Shown: in pieces, positions 17,080 through 28,369 of the stretch | How the letters are laid out: the number at the start of each line of letters is the position of its first letter | Numbering within the stretch: the first letter of the stretch is position 1 | Source: Euleptes europaea | Taxonomy: Eukaryota > Chordata > Lepidosauria > Squamata > Sphaerodactylidae | Direction of reading: 5' to 3' | Assembly (NCBI RefSeq): GCF_029931775.1 | Contig: NC_079312.1 | Span: 8,749,821 to 8,813,820, forward strand | DNA: 64,000 bases | Program-made: the position numbers and the translations under genes | The notes under the pieces: generated by a model | Told to the model about the DNA's origin: nothing | Database searches by the model: none | What the model saw: the letters and a program-made list of their open reading frames with translations, nothing else

Positions 17080-17095
17080 TATATTTAGGAATGTA

Positions 17096-17523
17096 TAAGC
17101 ATACATCCAGGGAGTGTAGTTACAATAATTCTTTAGTTATTAAATTAATCTAAGCAATTGCATATTACCCAAACCAACTCATAGAATTTCCTTATAATAT
17201 ACATACCAAGACCAGGCTGGCGTTACATTCAGAGTGTGCTCCTCATTATCAACCTAAAAGAGATAGTCCTAAAAGGTGATCACAGCCTTCCTTAAATAGA
17301 GCGTGTATGATGTAATCTACCTTGACTTTTCCTAATTAGGAGAGGTTAGAGAGAAAAAAAATGTGGGGCAAAGTGAGAGAAAAGTCTACTACACCCTTTA
17401 GCTGGAAAAAAATGTTTTTTAAACAGCAATGTACCCATGAAATGCCGGGATAAAAACCAAAAATCAGTGCAGACAATGCCCATCAATTTCTCCATTCAAA
17501 CCCTTGGGTGCAAGAGTACCCAG
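17096..17523. other. Unclassified AT-rich DNA
   Basis: No ORF, RNA gene or repeat family recognised. Probably older transposon remains. Confidence 0.5.
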
Positions 17524-17645
17524 AGTGTAGATTAGTCGCCATGAATAGCCATCTCCTCCAAGAACATGTCCACTCCCCTCTAAAGCCTTCCAAGTTCCAG
17601 CCATCACCACATCCTGAGGCAGGGAGTTCCACAATTTAACTATGA
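17524..17645 (-). repeat. CR1/L2-clade LINE fragment
   Basis: Matches the inner part of the family at 9940-10492 (aacatgtccactcccctcta, gggagttccacaatttaact). Confidence 0.8.
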
Positions 17646-17647
17646 CT

Positions 17648-17785
17648 CAATAAAGGAAGCCACAGCCGTCAGTTTGCGGGATCTGAGCAAGGCTGTCAAA
17701 GATAGAACATTTTGGAGGACATTGATTCATTGGGTCGCCATGAGTCGGAAGCGACTTGATGGCGCTTAACACACATAGCAATGTT
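17648..17785 (+). repeat. Bov-B 3' tail
   Basis: Reads gcaaggctgtcaaagataga then atgagtcggaagcgacttga and ends in cacac. A 5'-truncated copy. Confidence 0.88.
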
Positions 17786-18332
17786 TTCTCAGTTTTTTGT
17801 TTGATGTACTGCATATGTTTAGACCATGATAGGTTGGACTGAAAGATGACCCCCAGATATCTACATTCATTAACCACTTGCACTGCTTGCATCCCAGTTT
17901 TTCAGTTATTAATTTGTGCCCTTTCGGATTTTGTAAATATCATAATTTTGGATTTATAGTTAATTGCTGTGATCAGTTGTAAAGGCCTTTATAGCTCAAG
18001 TTAGCCAATCGGTGTTCTAGAGAGCAAGACCAGGCCATCAGCATATATTAATGCAGGAACTGGACAACCTTCTAGGCAAGGTGCATGGACAGAGATATCC
18101 TGCAGCCCCAGTACAAAATCATTCAGGTGTAAATTAAAGTGATGGGGTGCAAGAACACAGCACTGTTGTACTCCTGTCTGCACAGGGATTCGACTGGAAA
18201 AGGAACCCAAGTTGTTTGATTTGACATTTAATGAGTTGCCGGAGTAGAGGTTCATAATTAATCAAAGCAGTCTGGCATGCAAGCATGTGGCATAAAGACT
18301 GTTCCATAAACAAGCCAGAGAAAAAGTCAAAA

Positions 18333-18629
18333 AACGGTAAAGGTCCCCTGTGCAAGTACCGAATCATTCCTGACCCATGGGGTGACGTCACATCCCGATG
18401 TTTCCAAGGCAGACTTTGTTTACGAGGTGGTTTTGCCAGTGCCTTTCCCAGTCATCTTCCCTTTACCCCCAGCAAGCTGGGTACTCATTTCACCGACCTC
18501 AGAAGGATGGAAGGTTGAGTCAGCCTTGAGCCGGCTACCTGAAACCGACTTCCTTCGGGATCGAACTCAGCTCATGAGCAGAGCTTTTGACTGCAGTACT
18601 GCAGCTTAACACTGCGCCACGGGGCTCCT
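18333..18629 (-). repeat. Sauria-type tRNA-derived SINE (near full length)
   Basis: The minus strand starts ggagccccgtggcgcagtgt, a tRNA-like promoter, with gagttcgatcccgaaggaag as B-box region. It ends in cctttaccgtt, the tail type of the Sauria SINE family. The same family is inserted at 52425-52637 with a 10-bp target duplication. Confidence 0.85.
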
Positions 18630-18756
18630 AGATATAGTCAAAGGCAGCTCTTAAATCAATGAACGCTGCTTGTAAATGTCCAGGGGTGTCTTGCGAGTAT
18701 TTACGAATCAACGAGGCCAACTTATAGTAATGGTCCATGCAGGTCTTCTTCTAAAG

Positions 18757-19892
18757 CAGTGGTTCTCAATCTGGGGGTCGGGACCCCCAAGGGGGTCGCG
18801 AAGTGTTTTCTGGGGGGTCGCCGCCACTGTCCTGGGACAGCCCCCATCCTGGGCTGTCCAGGACTAACCCAGACGCCCTGTAACCCTGATCCGTCCACGA
18901 GGGCAGGGAAGACCCCAAGCAGAGAGATGAGGAACTGGCCAACCGACAGCCAGAAGGAGCTGGGCTGCAGACACGTGGCGGCGTGCCGCTGCACACCAGC
19001 TGTAGCCCCGCTGCCCAGCTGAGAGGTGGGCGGGCCAGCCCTGGGCACAGTCGCACCTGTGCCGGGCGGATGATGCGGCAGGATGTGTGGGAGGCCGAGG
19101 AAGCTCCCCTGGCTCGGCCAGTTCAGGTCTCGGAGGAGAAGAGGGCAGTCCCCCTTGAGGCCGCTACAGCCACGTTGTTTTTACTTTTAGCCGTGCTCGG
19201 GTGGGGCGGGAGCTTCAGCCTGGAATCCAAGTGCGCATGTCTGTAGTGTGGCTTTGCTTTTCTGCCCTGAGTCATCAGTTCCGCTCTGGCAAGGCCAAGG
19301 GGGAGAGAGTTGAGGTGCATGCGCAGTTTGGGATTTCCCCCTCGAGCGCGCAGGTTCAGTGAGGCGCAGAAGGAGCGGTGACTGGTGGAGGGGAGAAAAA
19401 GGCACAAAAAGTCCGAGCGGGATAAGCGGCCCTCGGCTCTTTCCTGGCCCTTCGCTCTCGTGAGGTGATTAAACGGAGCTCCGCTTTGAGGGATAACTGC
19501 AGTTCTGTGCACAAGCAGTGTCTCAGTCACAAGAGGGGGTTTCCTCGCGAGAGCCCCAGCCTGCTTGGAAGAGTTTTTGGGGAGAGAGGGGAGGACAAGG
19601 AACGCAGTGCATGCTCAGAGGCACTCTTTCCTCCGTGCCAGGAAAGGTTGCTGCGCCACACAGTCACAGCCTCTGCGCAACAGGTGGTAGTACCGTTTGC
19701 TTGTTTGTTTTAAACTTTAAAATTTTAAGTAATTATATATATGGATACCCTGGATTGCCAAAAAAACAAATGTGTTTTCTTTATCCTATTGAAAATGTCA
19801 TTTATACAAATTTATGCAAATGTGACAAGGGTCACAGGTTACTTGGCAATTGTAAAAGGGGGTCGCGACTTGGAAAAGGTTGAGAACCACTG
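18757..19892. mobile_element. Non-autonomous hAT element (1136 bp) with 8-bp target duplication
   Basis: Terminal inverted repeats cagtggttctcaa / ttgagaaccactg are flanked by perfect 8-bp duplications ttctaaag at 18749-18756 and 19893-19900. The subterminal gggggtcg motifs match hAT/Charlie-like ends. The GC-rich interior holds no transposase; its ORFs are compositional. It inserted into the LINE RT at 17786-20032. Confidence 0.92.
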
Positions 19893-20032
19893 TTCTAAAG
19901 GCAGCCTGCTGAGCAGTCTTTTCCCAAAAAGTTGCATATAACTTACTAATGACTGCCAAGAGACTGATTGGTCGATAATTTTGTGGATCCATCCCATTGC
20001 CGTTTTTATATATTGGTGTGATAACCAATGTG

Positions 20033-20572
20033 TGTGAGTAGAAAGGAAGCCCTAGACCTTGAACTCGCCCTTAGTTCCTACATGCAGGTTATAGAAGGGC
20101 TCAGATCTCTGGGGCCCAGGACATGGAAAGCCCAATTAACAGTCCTGCCCTGTATTTTCTACCCTGAATTTCCTCCCCGCCCACCCTTTGGGGATGAGTC
20201 TTCCACCTGGAGTAAGGGGAACCTCTGCTCCCTAGATTTTGTGCTGCTCCGTTTGTCTTTTTTCCTTGGGTCATCTGTAGCCATATTAAGATTCCACCTA
20301 CATATCTCAATGTATTAGCAAGAGCAAGTATTCAAACGATTTCTTTTACGTTTCTAGTCCTCAGCAAGGTTCTAAATCTACGCTTAACAAAACCTCCTAA
20401 AATCTTAGAAGCTTTAAGGGATGTAAAAGAGGAGGGTTCTCTAGAGAGGACCAGCTCTGTACTGGTATTTTAAAAAGAGAGCTCTGACTCCCCAAAGCTC
20501 ATCCCAAAATATTTCTTGACCTCTAAGGTGCTAGTAAACTTGGATCTATCAACTCTGTACTGCAATCCTTAA
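20033..20572. other. Probable LINE remains, no gene seen
   Basis: Continues the flank of the broken LINE. The 96-residue ORF at 20028-20318 has no recognisable domain. Confidence 0.4.
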
Positions 20573-20852
20573 TCAAGCCTGAACTGACCCTAGAAGCTAA
20601 AATGACTAAACTGAGGCTATCGTATTTTGGTCACATTATGAGAAGACAAGAGTCACTGGAAAAGACAATAATGCTAGGTAAAGTTGAGGGCAGCAGGAAA
20701 AGAGGAAGACTCGAAAAGAGATGGATTGACTCAATAAAGGAAGCCAGAGCCCTCAGTTTGCAAGATCTGAGCAAGGCTGTCAATGTCATTTTGGAGGACA
20801 TTGATACATAGGGTCATCATGAGTCGGAAGCGACTTGACAGCATTTAACACA
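20573..20852 (+). repeat. Bov-B 3' end (plus strand)
   Basis: Codes MTKLRLSYFGHIMRRQESLE then GRLEKRWIDSIKEARALSLQ, ending at the cacttaac-type tail. Flanked by imperfect duplications gcaatccttaa / gcaatctttaa. It forms an inverted pair with 21050-21528. Confidence 0.9.
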
Positions 20853-21049
20853 CAACACCGCAATCTTTAAGCTAAAGGCTTTAAATCAGAAAACGTGGTT
20901 TTTCAACGCTTTTAAAAAATTGCTCTTAAGTATTGCATCTTTTAATGCAACATTTTTCTTTAGTATCAGAGCTCTTTGAATGGAAAAACAAAACCAAAGT
21001 TCAGAAGAGGAAAAACAAACAAACAAAGGAGAGACAGTCCTTCAGTGTT

Positions 21050-21528
21050 GTGTGTGTGTTAAGTGCCGTCAAGTCGCTTCCGACTCATGGCGACCCTATG
21101 AATGAAAGTCCTCCAAAATGTCCTATCTTTGACAGCCTTGCTCAGATCTTGCAAATTGAAGGCTGTGGCTTCCTTTATTGAGTCAATCCATCTCTTGTTG
21201 GGTCTTCCTCTTTTCCTGCTGCCCTCAACTTTTCCTATCATGACGGTCTTTTCCAGTGACTCTTGTTGTCTCATGACGTGACCAAAATACGACAGCCTCA
21301 GTTTAGTCATTTTAGCTTCTAGGGTCAGTTCAGGCTTGATTTGATCTATAACCCACTGATTTGTTTTTTTGGCAGTCCACGGAATCCGTAACACTCTTCT
21401 CCAACACCACATTTCAAAGGAATCTATTTTCTTCACTGTCCAGCTTTCACACCCATACATAGTAATAGGGAATATGATGGCATGAATTAATCTAGTCTTG
21501 GTGGCCAGAGTCACATCCTTACACTTCA
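21050..21528 (-). repeat. Bov-B 3' end (minus strand), inserted into a PLE repeat
   Basis: The minus strand codes IHAIIFPITMYGCESWTVKK and GRPNKRWIDSIKEATAFNLQ. An 11-bp target duplication ccttcagtgtt lies at 21039-21049 and 21529-21539. The uninterrupted target sequence exists at 33054-33070, so the insertion site is confirmed inside this window. Confidence 0.94.
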
Positions 21529-21675
21529 CCTTCAGTGTTACTCCTCTGAAGATGCCTACCACAGCTGCTGGCGAAACGTCAGGAAAGAAAATACCAAGAC
21601 CACGGTCACACAGCCCGGATAACCTACAAGAACCAATGAACTCTGACCGTGAAAGCCTTCGACAATATTTTTAAA
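21529..21675 (+). repeat. PLE-type repeat with hammerhead-like motif
   Basis: Contains ctgaagatgcctaccacagc and gctggcgaaacgtcagga, then ccgtgaaagccttcgacaat. Related copies are at 33046-33190 (inside the LTR element) and 59711-59793 (reverse, truncated). Assignment to PLE is by resemblance to lizard repeats and is not proven here. Confidence 0.7.
21542..21584 (+). ncRNA. Hammerhead-ribozyme-like motif
   Basis: Core CUGAAGA at 21546-21552 and GAAAC at 21573-21577; helix I tcct/agga; helix II gcc/ggc; very short helix III acgt. One extra U sits between the first core block and helix II. A fold of this kind with a minimal helix III is known from Penelope-like elements. Activity is untested. 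Confidence 0.5.
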
Positions 21676-21899
21676 CGAGTCCTGCCTTTTTCCAAAAGCA
21701 ACCAACAAGGCAGGTCACAAGCTCCAAAAGTCAAGGCTTAAAACCCCCCATTATCAGAGATATTTTTTACATTTCTAACTTTATGTCATCCCACTAACAT
21801 AGGCTCGACACAGCCTGGCCCTTGGCTGTGGGAAATCCTATTTGTTTATTAGAAATCGGGTAGCATCCGGCCACCCTTTCCTCGGATGCTCGGTTTGCC

Positions 21900-22640
21900 T
21901 TTCAGCCGCTCGGTCCCTTGAATGGCTGCAACAGGGTTAAAAAGAAGAGAGCCAGCTGCAGACCTAGAGAGGCGAATGGGGAGGAGGATTTCCTGCCCCC
22001 GCCTTGCAGCTGGCGCTGCTCCATCCTCCCGGGTTGAATGACTGGGGAGGTGGGTGGGAAATCTGGAGAACAAAAGGCGGCGGGGGAGGGAATCGGGGTT
22101 GGGGGCTGCAATGCTGCCAGAAAGGAGGGGAGGCGGAGCAGGTGATTAAAAGGGGCTTTCCCCCCCACCCGCCCTATCCTTGCCAAGGAAAAGCCCCCGG
22201 GCCCCTTTGTTCAGCGCTAGATCCGGACCCAGCTGCGCCTTTGGAGGCTGGACGGGGCTCCAGGCTGCAGATGAAGGAGAGGCGGCGGACGGAGGTAGGG
22301 AAGCGATGGGCATTTTGGAAAGGGGTGGGGGGCAATGGGGACAGAGGCTGTCAAAGACAGGACATTTTGGAGGACTTTCGTGCATAGGGTCGCCGTGAGT
22401 CGGAAGCGACTTGGCGGCGCTTAGCGCACACACGCACAATGGGGACAGAGCCGTGGTTGTTGAAGGGAGGGCTGAACGGGGGTGGGAAGGAGAGGGGCGT
22501 TGGGTGGGAGACGCGGACTGCGGCTCTGCTTGACCCTCGGGTGAGTCGCACAAAGCATATTTTTCACGCAGCCCCAATAATGCACTTTCAGTCCACTTTC
22601 GGTGCACCTTAACGATCGTTTGCAAGGGGGTTTTGCCAGA
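21900..22640 (+). promoter_or_regulatory. 5' module of cassette B0 (CpG-rich candidate promoter and first exon)
   Basis: The most CpG-rich of the four 5' modules. It carries cgcctttggaggctggacgg near 22230 and gacggaggtaggg with a donor at about 22289. A second donor-like gtgagt begins at 22541 after tgaccctcgg. A Bov-B tail (22347-22437) with duplication aatggggacagag interrupts it. The rest of the module, displaced by insertions, continues at about 23320-23400 and 25690-26290. Confidence 0.5.
22347..22437 (+). repeat. Short Bov-B tail insertion
   Basis: 91 bp reading gctgtcaaagacaggacatt to the cacacgcac end, with a 13-bp target duplication at 22334-22346 and 22438-22450. Confidence 0.93.
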
Positions 22641-22656
22641 TTCTGTGACCTTAGGC

Positions 22657-22944
22657 CACTGGTTCCCAACCAGGGGTCCGTGGACCCCCAGGGGTCTGCG
22701 AGAACTAAATTAAGGTCCGCGAAACAAAGTTATAAACCCATAATAAATTAATATTTTCAATTAAAAGTTCTCTGTTATAATATATATATATATTCAAATA
22801 TTATTCTAAGTTTAATGTTTAACTAACAGTTATGATTAAAGTTTATTTTCAAATTCTCTGAATTTTTATTTTGAACCTTGGGGTCCCTGCACCGAACAAA
22901 AAAGTCCTAGTGGTCCCTGGTCAAAAAAAGGTTGGGAACCACTG
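22657..22944 (+). mobile_element. hAT MITE, 288 bp, with 8-bp target duplication
   Basis: Ends cactggttcccaacc / ggttgggaaccactg; duplications ccttaggc at 22649-22656 and 22945-22952. The AT-rich interior is shared with 60181-60466, 61207-61471 and 61808-62087. Confidence 0.95.
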
Positions 22945-22952
22945 CCTTAGGC

Positions 22953-23235
22953 AGATGATGACCGGGAGGGCATCTTGGCCATCTTCTGGTCACTGGGGGT
23001 GTCTGGGGGGGGGGGGAGGTAGTTGTGAATTTCTGTGACCTTAGGCAGATGATGAGAGGGAGGGCATCTTGGCCATCTTCTGGTCACTGGGGGTGTCTGG
23101 GGGGGGAGGTAGTTGTGAATTTCTGTGACCTTAGGCAGATGATGAGAGGGAGGGCATCTTGGCCATCTTCTGGTCACTGGGGGTGTCTGGGGGGGGGAGG
23201 TAGTTGTGAATTTCCTGCATTGTGCAGGAGGTTGG
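22953..23235. repeat. Tandem repeat of a CR1 3' UTR segment
   Basis: About three copies of a roughly 90-bp unit (ggcatcttggccatcttctg then gggaggtagttgtgaattt), differing mainly in G-run length. The unit is part of the CR1 3' UTR, and the last copy runs on into CR1-like gcattgtgcaggaggttgga. The MITE at 22657-22944 split the first unit. Confidence 0.85.
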
Positions 23236-23976
23236 ACTCTAAAGTTCACACAGTAAAACCCACCTTCAAAGTGAATTGAAAGTGGACCGAAAGTGCATTA
23301 TTTTGGGCTGTGCGAAGGTGCCAGAACCTCAAGCGCAGAGGAATATTTTCCAGAGGAAACCTTCCTACTCCTCAATATCAGCGCTGTGCCCTTTTGTCTT
23401 TTCGATTGCTGAGAAACTACATTAATTCTTCTCATGTCTCTTCACTGTTGAAGATATAGGGCAGATACCTTTTCCTGAACAGATGTTTTGGGGAGGGGAG
23501 AATGGGGAGCTGGGGCTAATAGTGGTAACAAGGCAGGAAGTCCTAGAAGGTCTACACCAGGGGTGTTGAACTCAATTGTTAGGAGGGCTGGATATGAAAT
23601 AAATGTCACTTGGTTGGGCCAGGCCATGCCTCATTCAGCCCAGATTGAGAGGGGGTGCGTTCTGGACCAGAGCTACATTTTTTTGAAGGGGGGCAAAAGT
23701 ACCAAATGGTACCCCCCCATATATTATACACATATTTTTCATTTTATATATATGTACGTAATCATCATATATAATATACATATATAATCAACAATTATTT
23801 TAAACAATAGAATAAATTGTGCTGACTATGAATTGTTAAAGAATAATTACACTTTTATGTTATTATATCTATATATTATCTATGAATATTTACACTAAGA
23901 AGTAACTCCTGGCCAAGTTCTGCAAGGCTCATGCCCTAGCAAAATTATGCCTTAAAGGGATCACAACTTTATTACA
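23236..23976. other. B0 module remnant, hAT-like fragment and AT-rich DNA
   Basis: 23320-23405 repeats the 5'-module landmark gaggaaaccttcctactcct. About 23568-23690 resembles the end of another hAT-type repeat (caggggtgttgaactcaatt). The rest to 23976 is AT-rich with tata runs and shows no gene. Confidence 0.55.
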
Positions 23977-24372
23977 ATGTGCAGAGTGTCAAACTTGAAG
24001 CTGGAGGGTGAGAGATTCAAAACAGACAAAAGGAAGTATTTTCTCATGCAACGCATAGTTAAATTGTGGAACTCCCTGCCCCAAAATCTGGTGATGGCTG
24101 CCTACTTGGAAGGCTTTAAGAGGGAAGTGGACATGTTCATGGAGGAGAGGGGTATTCATGGCTACTAGTTAAAATGGCTACTAGTCATGAGGCATACCTA
24201 TTCTCTCCAGGATCAGAGGAGCATGCCGATGTGGAACACGGGCAGGATGGTGCTGCTGCAGTCGTCTTGCTTGTGGGCTTCCTAGAGGCACCTGGTTGGC
24301 CACTGTGTGAACAGACTGCTGGACTTGATGGGCCTTGGTCTGATCCAGCAGGGCTTTTCTTATGTTCTTATG
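23977..24372 (+). repeat. CR1/L2-clade LINE 3' end
   Basis: Codes LKLEGERFKTDKRKYFLMQR and IVKLWNSLPQNLVMAAYLEG, followed by the family 3' UTR and the terminal tcttatgttcttatg repeat. Confidence 0.9.
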
Positions 24373-24555
24373 GATCTGGAAGACCCAGGTTCGAATCCCC
24401 ACTCTGCCATGGAAACTCACTGGGTGATCTTGAGCCACTCATGCTCTCAGCCTGACCTACCTCGCAGGGTTGTTGTGAGGATAATAAGGAGAAGAGGAGA
24501 ACCATGTCAGTTGCTTTGGGTCCAAACTGGGGAGAAAGGCAGGATGTAAAGGAAG
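24373..24555 (+). repeat. tRNA/CORE-like SINE, 5'-truncated
   Basis: Begins in the B-box (aggttcgaatccccactctg) and continues with actgggtgatcttgagccac, the body shared with the SINEs at 26418-26535 and 57246-57549. Confidence 0.75.
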
Positions 24556-25690
24556 TACAGGAGTCTCAGGAGAAATATTTACAAAACGATTAAGTGTGCC
24601 CTCTTCAGACTACTACAAAAGATTTGTCTACATTTGTCTCTTAATACGATCAGGCCAGCCACCAACTCAGGCTGCGCTTTCTGTTAGTCCTTTGGAAATG
24701 GAATCAGAACCAAGGAGAGAATAAAATGCCATTAAACACAGCAGAAGGTGCAAGCCTTACACCTCATTCCGCCTTGATATGCAATTAAATTACAGCCAAT
24801 TCCTCTTTTAAGAAATATATAGTTTGGAATCCTTTGCTAAGATTCAAGGATGTCTGAGGTTAAGCAGTTTTTAAAACAGCAGTTCTAAAAAGCTTACACA
24901 ATAAATAGCTACCTTTAAATCCTAACACTGTTATAAATATGCAGTATGTGTGGTTGTCAGTTTGCTACAGCAACCAAACCCAAATCAATGAGAGAATTGC
25001 TGTAAAAGAAAGGAAGAGGGGATGATCTGTGGGAGGGAGGGAGAGTTTTCTCTGAAACGAGGTTACAGAAAGAATTCGGGCAGATCTGATGGCCCTGGCG
25101 GCCCTCCCCACACCAAGCTCATACAACTCAAGCACCTTTTTTTCCTTCTTTTTCTAAGCCTTGGGAGGTTTTGCTGCACACCAACCACTTGCCTTCGGAG
25201 CAGCCCTCTTTAGCTCCTCGGGGTGGATGTTTTCAGCAGCACTCTCCCCAGCCAGCCTCCCTTTCCTCTGAAGTGATCAAGTGTAAGAATTCCCAGCATT
25301 TTCTCTTTCCCCCATCCCTTCTCTTTCCCCCCTCCCTTCTCTCCCCCCCCCCCAAATGGATATGTTTAAGAAAGTTGCACTGAGTTACACGGAGACCAGA
25401 ATGAATGGGAGAGCGGGAAAAAAGAGAGAAGAGATTGATGAAATAGAATGAATAAACATGTCTGGATTATGTACATGCCTACGTAAATGGCCCTGGAATC
25501 CAGGTGGGTGGGCGACATTGCACTCCTTACTGAAGGGGGGGGGGCTTTCTGGATGGGCCCAGGTGAGACGTGACCAAATCCAGGAGCTCCGCTGGCAGCG
25601 CAACGCTATACCACGCTGAAGAGAGGAGAGGATGGGAGGGGGGATCTAAGGACTCGGGTCCCTGGCCACTCTGCGAGCCGTGTGTGGTCC
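24556..25690. other. No gene recognised
   Basis: AT-rich, then pyrimidine-rich DNA. The short ORFs have no domain features. Part may be single-copy B0 intron. Confidence 0.5.
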
Positions 25691-26299
25691 CCCCATGGAC
25701 TCCTTCTCCCTCATTCTCATCAGTCTCCTATAGTTTGGGGCTGATTTTCTGGGCATTCATGAAGTGGTGTTTTTCCTTCATGCCCACAGTTGCAGGATCT
25801 GTTCGGGGTCAGCAGGCAAGAGCCATGGTCCCTGTCTGGCACATTTCTAAATTGGAGCCTCAGGCCTGATCTACATATCCAGGAGGAAGAGTTGGAGGAG
25901 GCCTGAGGTGGTGGAGTAGGAGGCATGAATTTTGGCACTTTTCTCCTGCTTTTTACATGTGAGGATTCACTTGAGACTGGGAGTGGAGAAACACATTTCC
26001 CCCTCCTTATGACAGGAAAGCATCATGGCCAGCACAGGCAGAGAAGGCAGGAACTGTTTCCTTGTCAGGCTAGTTTTCTCTGTGCAGGGAGATTGTCATT
26101 CCTAACTGGCAGTCCATTCCAGCATATTTTCCCAGTTTTGGAGCCAGAGTGGAGGCAAGAGTGGTTGTGCCTTCAGGCAGGGTCAGAGAGGCATCACCCC
26201 CCCCCTCCATGGATGAGCAGTGGATGGGGAGGAGCATTTCAAGGAGGGGAGGGGGATGGATGTACAAGGAAGGTCGGACCTCCGCCCATATAGAGTGAC

Positions 26300-26675
26300 T
26301 GGGTGAAGACTGAGATGAAGCTCATGTGGAGGAGTGGGGAATCAAACCCGGCTCTCCAGATCAGAGTCCATTCTCTTAACCGCTACACCACGCTGGTTGG
26401 TAGGGAAGTATGATGAGTGAACCAGCATGGTGTAGTGGTTATGGTCTCAGACTAGGAGCTGGAAAACCAAGGTTTGAATCCCCACTCTGCCGGAAACTTA
26501 CTGGGTGACCTTGGGCCCATCACACACTCTCAGCCTCGATCCTGGCAAGTATTTGGATGGGAGCCCTCGAAGGAATACCAGGATTGTGATGCGGAGTTAG
26601 GCAATGGCAAACCACCTCCGAACATCTCTTGCCCTACGGGTTCACCATAAGTCAGCTGTGACTCTACGGCAAAAA
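26300..26675. repeat. Head-to-head tRNA SINEs followed by a 5S-type SINE fragment
   Basis: 26315-26400 is a minus-strand SINE head (ttaaccgctacaccacgctg). 26418-26535 is a plus-strand SINE (catggtgtagtggttatggt, aaggtttgaatccccactct). 26536-26675 carries the 5S-like aagtatttggatgggagccc and the tail ccataagtcagctgtgactc. Confidence 0.8.
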
Positions 26676-26954
26676 AAAGGGAAGTTAGATGTATCTTGAG
26701 TTATTTGATATTGAGTTATTTGATGTTCGTTTGATGAGACATTCACACATGTGTACTGATGCTGTTAAATGGACCAGGTGAGATATGTAGATATATATGT
26801 GTATGTGTATCTGTGCAAGTCTATGTGAAAGTATGTTTACTTCAAATTGTGACTTACTTATTTTTAGAGATACCCAGATGTGTAGAAATCATTGAAGCCC
26901 GGTTTTGTATAAGGAGTTCATAATTCAAGCCTGGTTTTGTTTAAGGAGTTCATT

Positions 26955-27640
26955 ATTTTATTTATTTATTTCCGTTATTTATCATCCACCTTTCTCACAG
27001 AGACTTAAGGCGGATTACGTATAGTGAGTCAGTACAATCTACAAAATGGAACATTCAGTGAACAGTGTAATAGGATTGTAGGCATTTGGAGCCAACCAGA
27101 AATCTAAAAGATAGAACTGATGCATAGCAGAGGTGTTAACGTGACCCATTAAGCAGTGTGAACATTACATAATAGGATCCTTTTTATACAAGCTACACAC
27201 AACAGTCTAGACCACAGTCCCTAATAATTTATCCAAGTCAGTTTGCGAACTATTTGGTACAGCACAACTCTTACCTTTGCAGCAAGGTTCTCTTGAATAA
27301 TTCGGTTTTGCATACTTTGCAGAAAGCCAGAAGGGTGGAAGCCTTCTTGACCTCCTCTGGCAGGCCATTCCAAAAGACAAGAGTCACAACAGAGAAAGCA
27401 CGTGTATGGTTTTGATTTTGCCCTTTGACAGGGTGGCCACTGCAGAAGGCCCTGCTCAGATAAGCAAAGCTGTTGTGGCAGTCGCAGACGAGAAGAGGAG
27501 AGGCAGTCCCCCAGATAAGAGGGGCCGCAGCCATGCAGGGGTTTGTGTGTGACAGCCGATACCTTAAACTGAGCCTGGTAACAAAGCAACCTTTGGATCT
27601 GTAATCACTTGCTGAATCTGAAAAAAACACACTTGCATAT
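26955..27640 (-). repeat. L2-like LINE 3' end
   Basis: The minus strand codes FSVVTLVFWNGLPEEVKKAS then TLLAFCKVCKTELFKRTL, an RT C-terminal end, followed by aaggcggatt-type 3' UTR and a tttatttattta tail. Absent from block A, so a post-duplication insertion or part of one. Confidence 0.75.
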
Positions 27641-28360
27641 CAATATAGCAACACCTTTAGATCTTTTAGAAGTATAGATGACATATACCTCACCAATCCA
27701 ATCCTTACACAAGTAACTCTTGTCCTTTGCCATTATATGAGATTATTGGGAAAAAGCCACATCAGCTTTAAGTTCTTTCAACTTGGAAATGACTTTTACC
27801 CTTACAGGAATCCCTCAGGCCGTTAACATTCTGTGATAGCCCGTTGAACATAGGACTTGAAAATAATATGTCCAGTCCACAATGCCCAATTCTCCAACCA
27901 AAGAAAAGTATTATATAGAGAAAGGGGGGGGGGGAGAAAACAAACAATTTAAAAGGTTAGCAAATTAAGCAATAACAAAAAAATTTTTTTGCTTCAGGGC
28001 AAGAGCCAGAGTATTCTACAGCACCACCCATTCCCATCCATTTAATTATATAGGTATATATAAACCAATTCCAATACTGACAATTTAAAAGAAATTAAAG
28101 GGTAGGGAGAAGTCATGGAAATATTGGTTTGAAGGCTAAAAAGTAAATAAAAATATGAGGGTGGGGGAGAGAGGAAGAAAGAAAAAAAACATCGCAAGAC
28201 GGCCTGATAGTTAAAACATAATATCTAAGATGCCCAGATGAAAACAAACTTTTTTAGCTCAGTTCTAGGCTGAGTGGATTAATATAGAAGTAGACTATCT
28301 GATATTCTTTAAATGATCACAACCAGCTACTCATTTCTCTGCAATATCCATAAAACTCCT
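27641..28360 (-). repeat. Probable L1 fragment around the ORF2 start
   Basis: On the minus strand near 27700-27880 the sequence gaatgttaacggcctgaggg reads as an L1 endonuclease start (NVNGLRD), with decayed LKELKADVAF-like sequence after it. The rest is AT-rich. No such DNA at this place in block A. Confidence 0.45.
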
Positions 28361-28369
28361 CCATCACCA

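Larger units (their letters stand above)
17786..20032 (-). repeat. Non-LTR LINE reverse transcriptase, nested (clade uncertain)
   Basis: Minus-strand pieces in order: PIYKNGNGMDPQNYRPISLL (near 19960-20028), STMDHYYKLASLIRKY and AAFIDLRAAFDYI (near 18635-18745), IPVQTGVQQCCVLAPHHFNL and ALIYADGLVLLSRTP (18001-18200), and YLGVIFQSNLSWSKHMQYIK (17780-17870). These are RT motifs with the YADD box read as YADG. It is split by the hAT element at 18757-19892 and the SINE at 18333-18629. The clade could be Vingi/I-like, but I cannot decide it. It may continue to about 20570. Confidence 0.82.

Noticed and set aside
18722-19530. Several GC-rich ORFs between 18.7 and 19.5 kb
   Set aside because: They lie inside the non-autonomous hAT element at 18757-19892 and resemble no transposase.
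22953-23235. CRISPR-like array of three direct repeats
   Set aside because: Repeats are adjacent without spacers, derive from a CR1 3' UTR, and the DNA is vertebrate.
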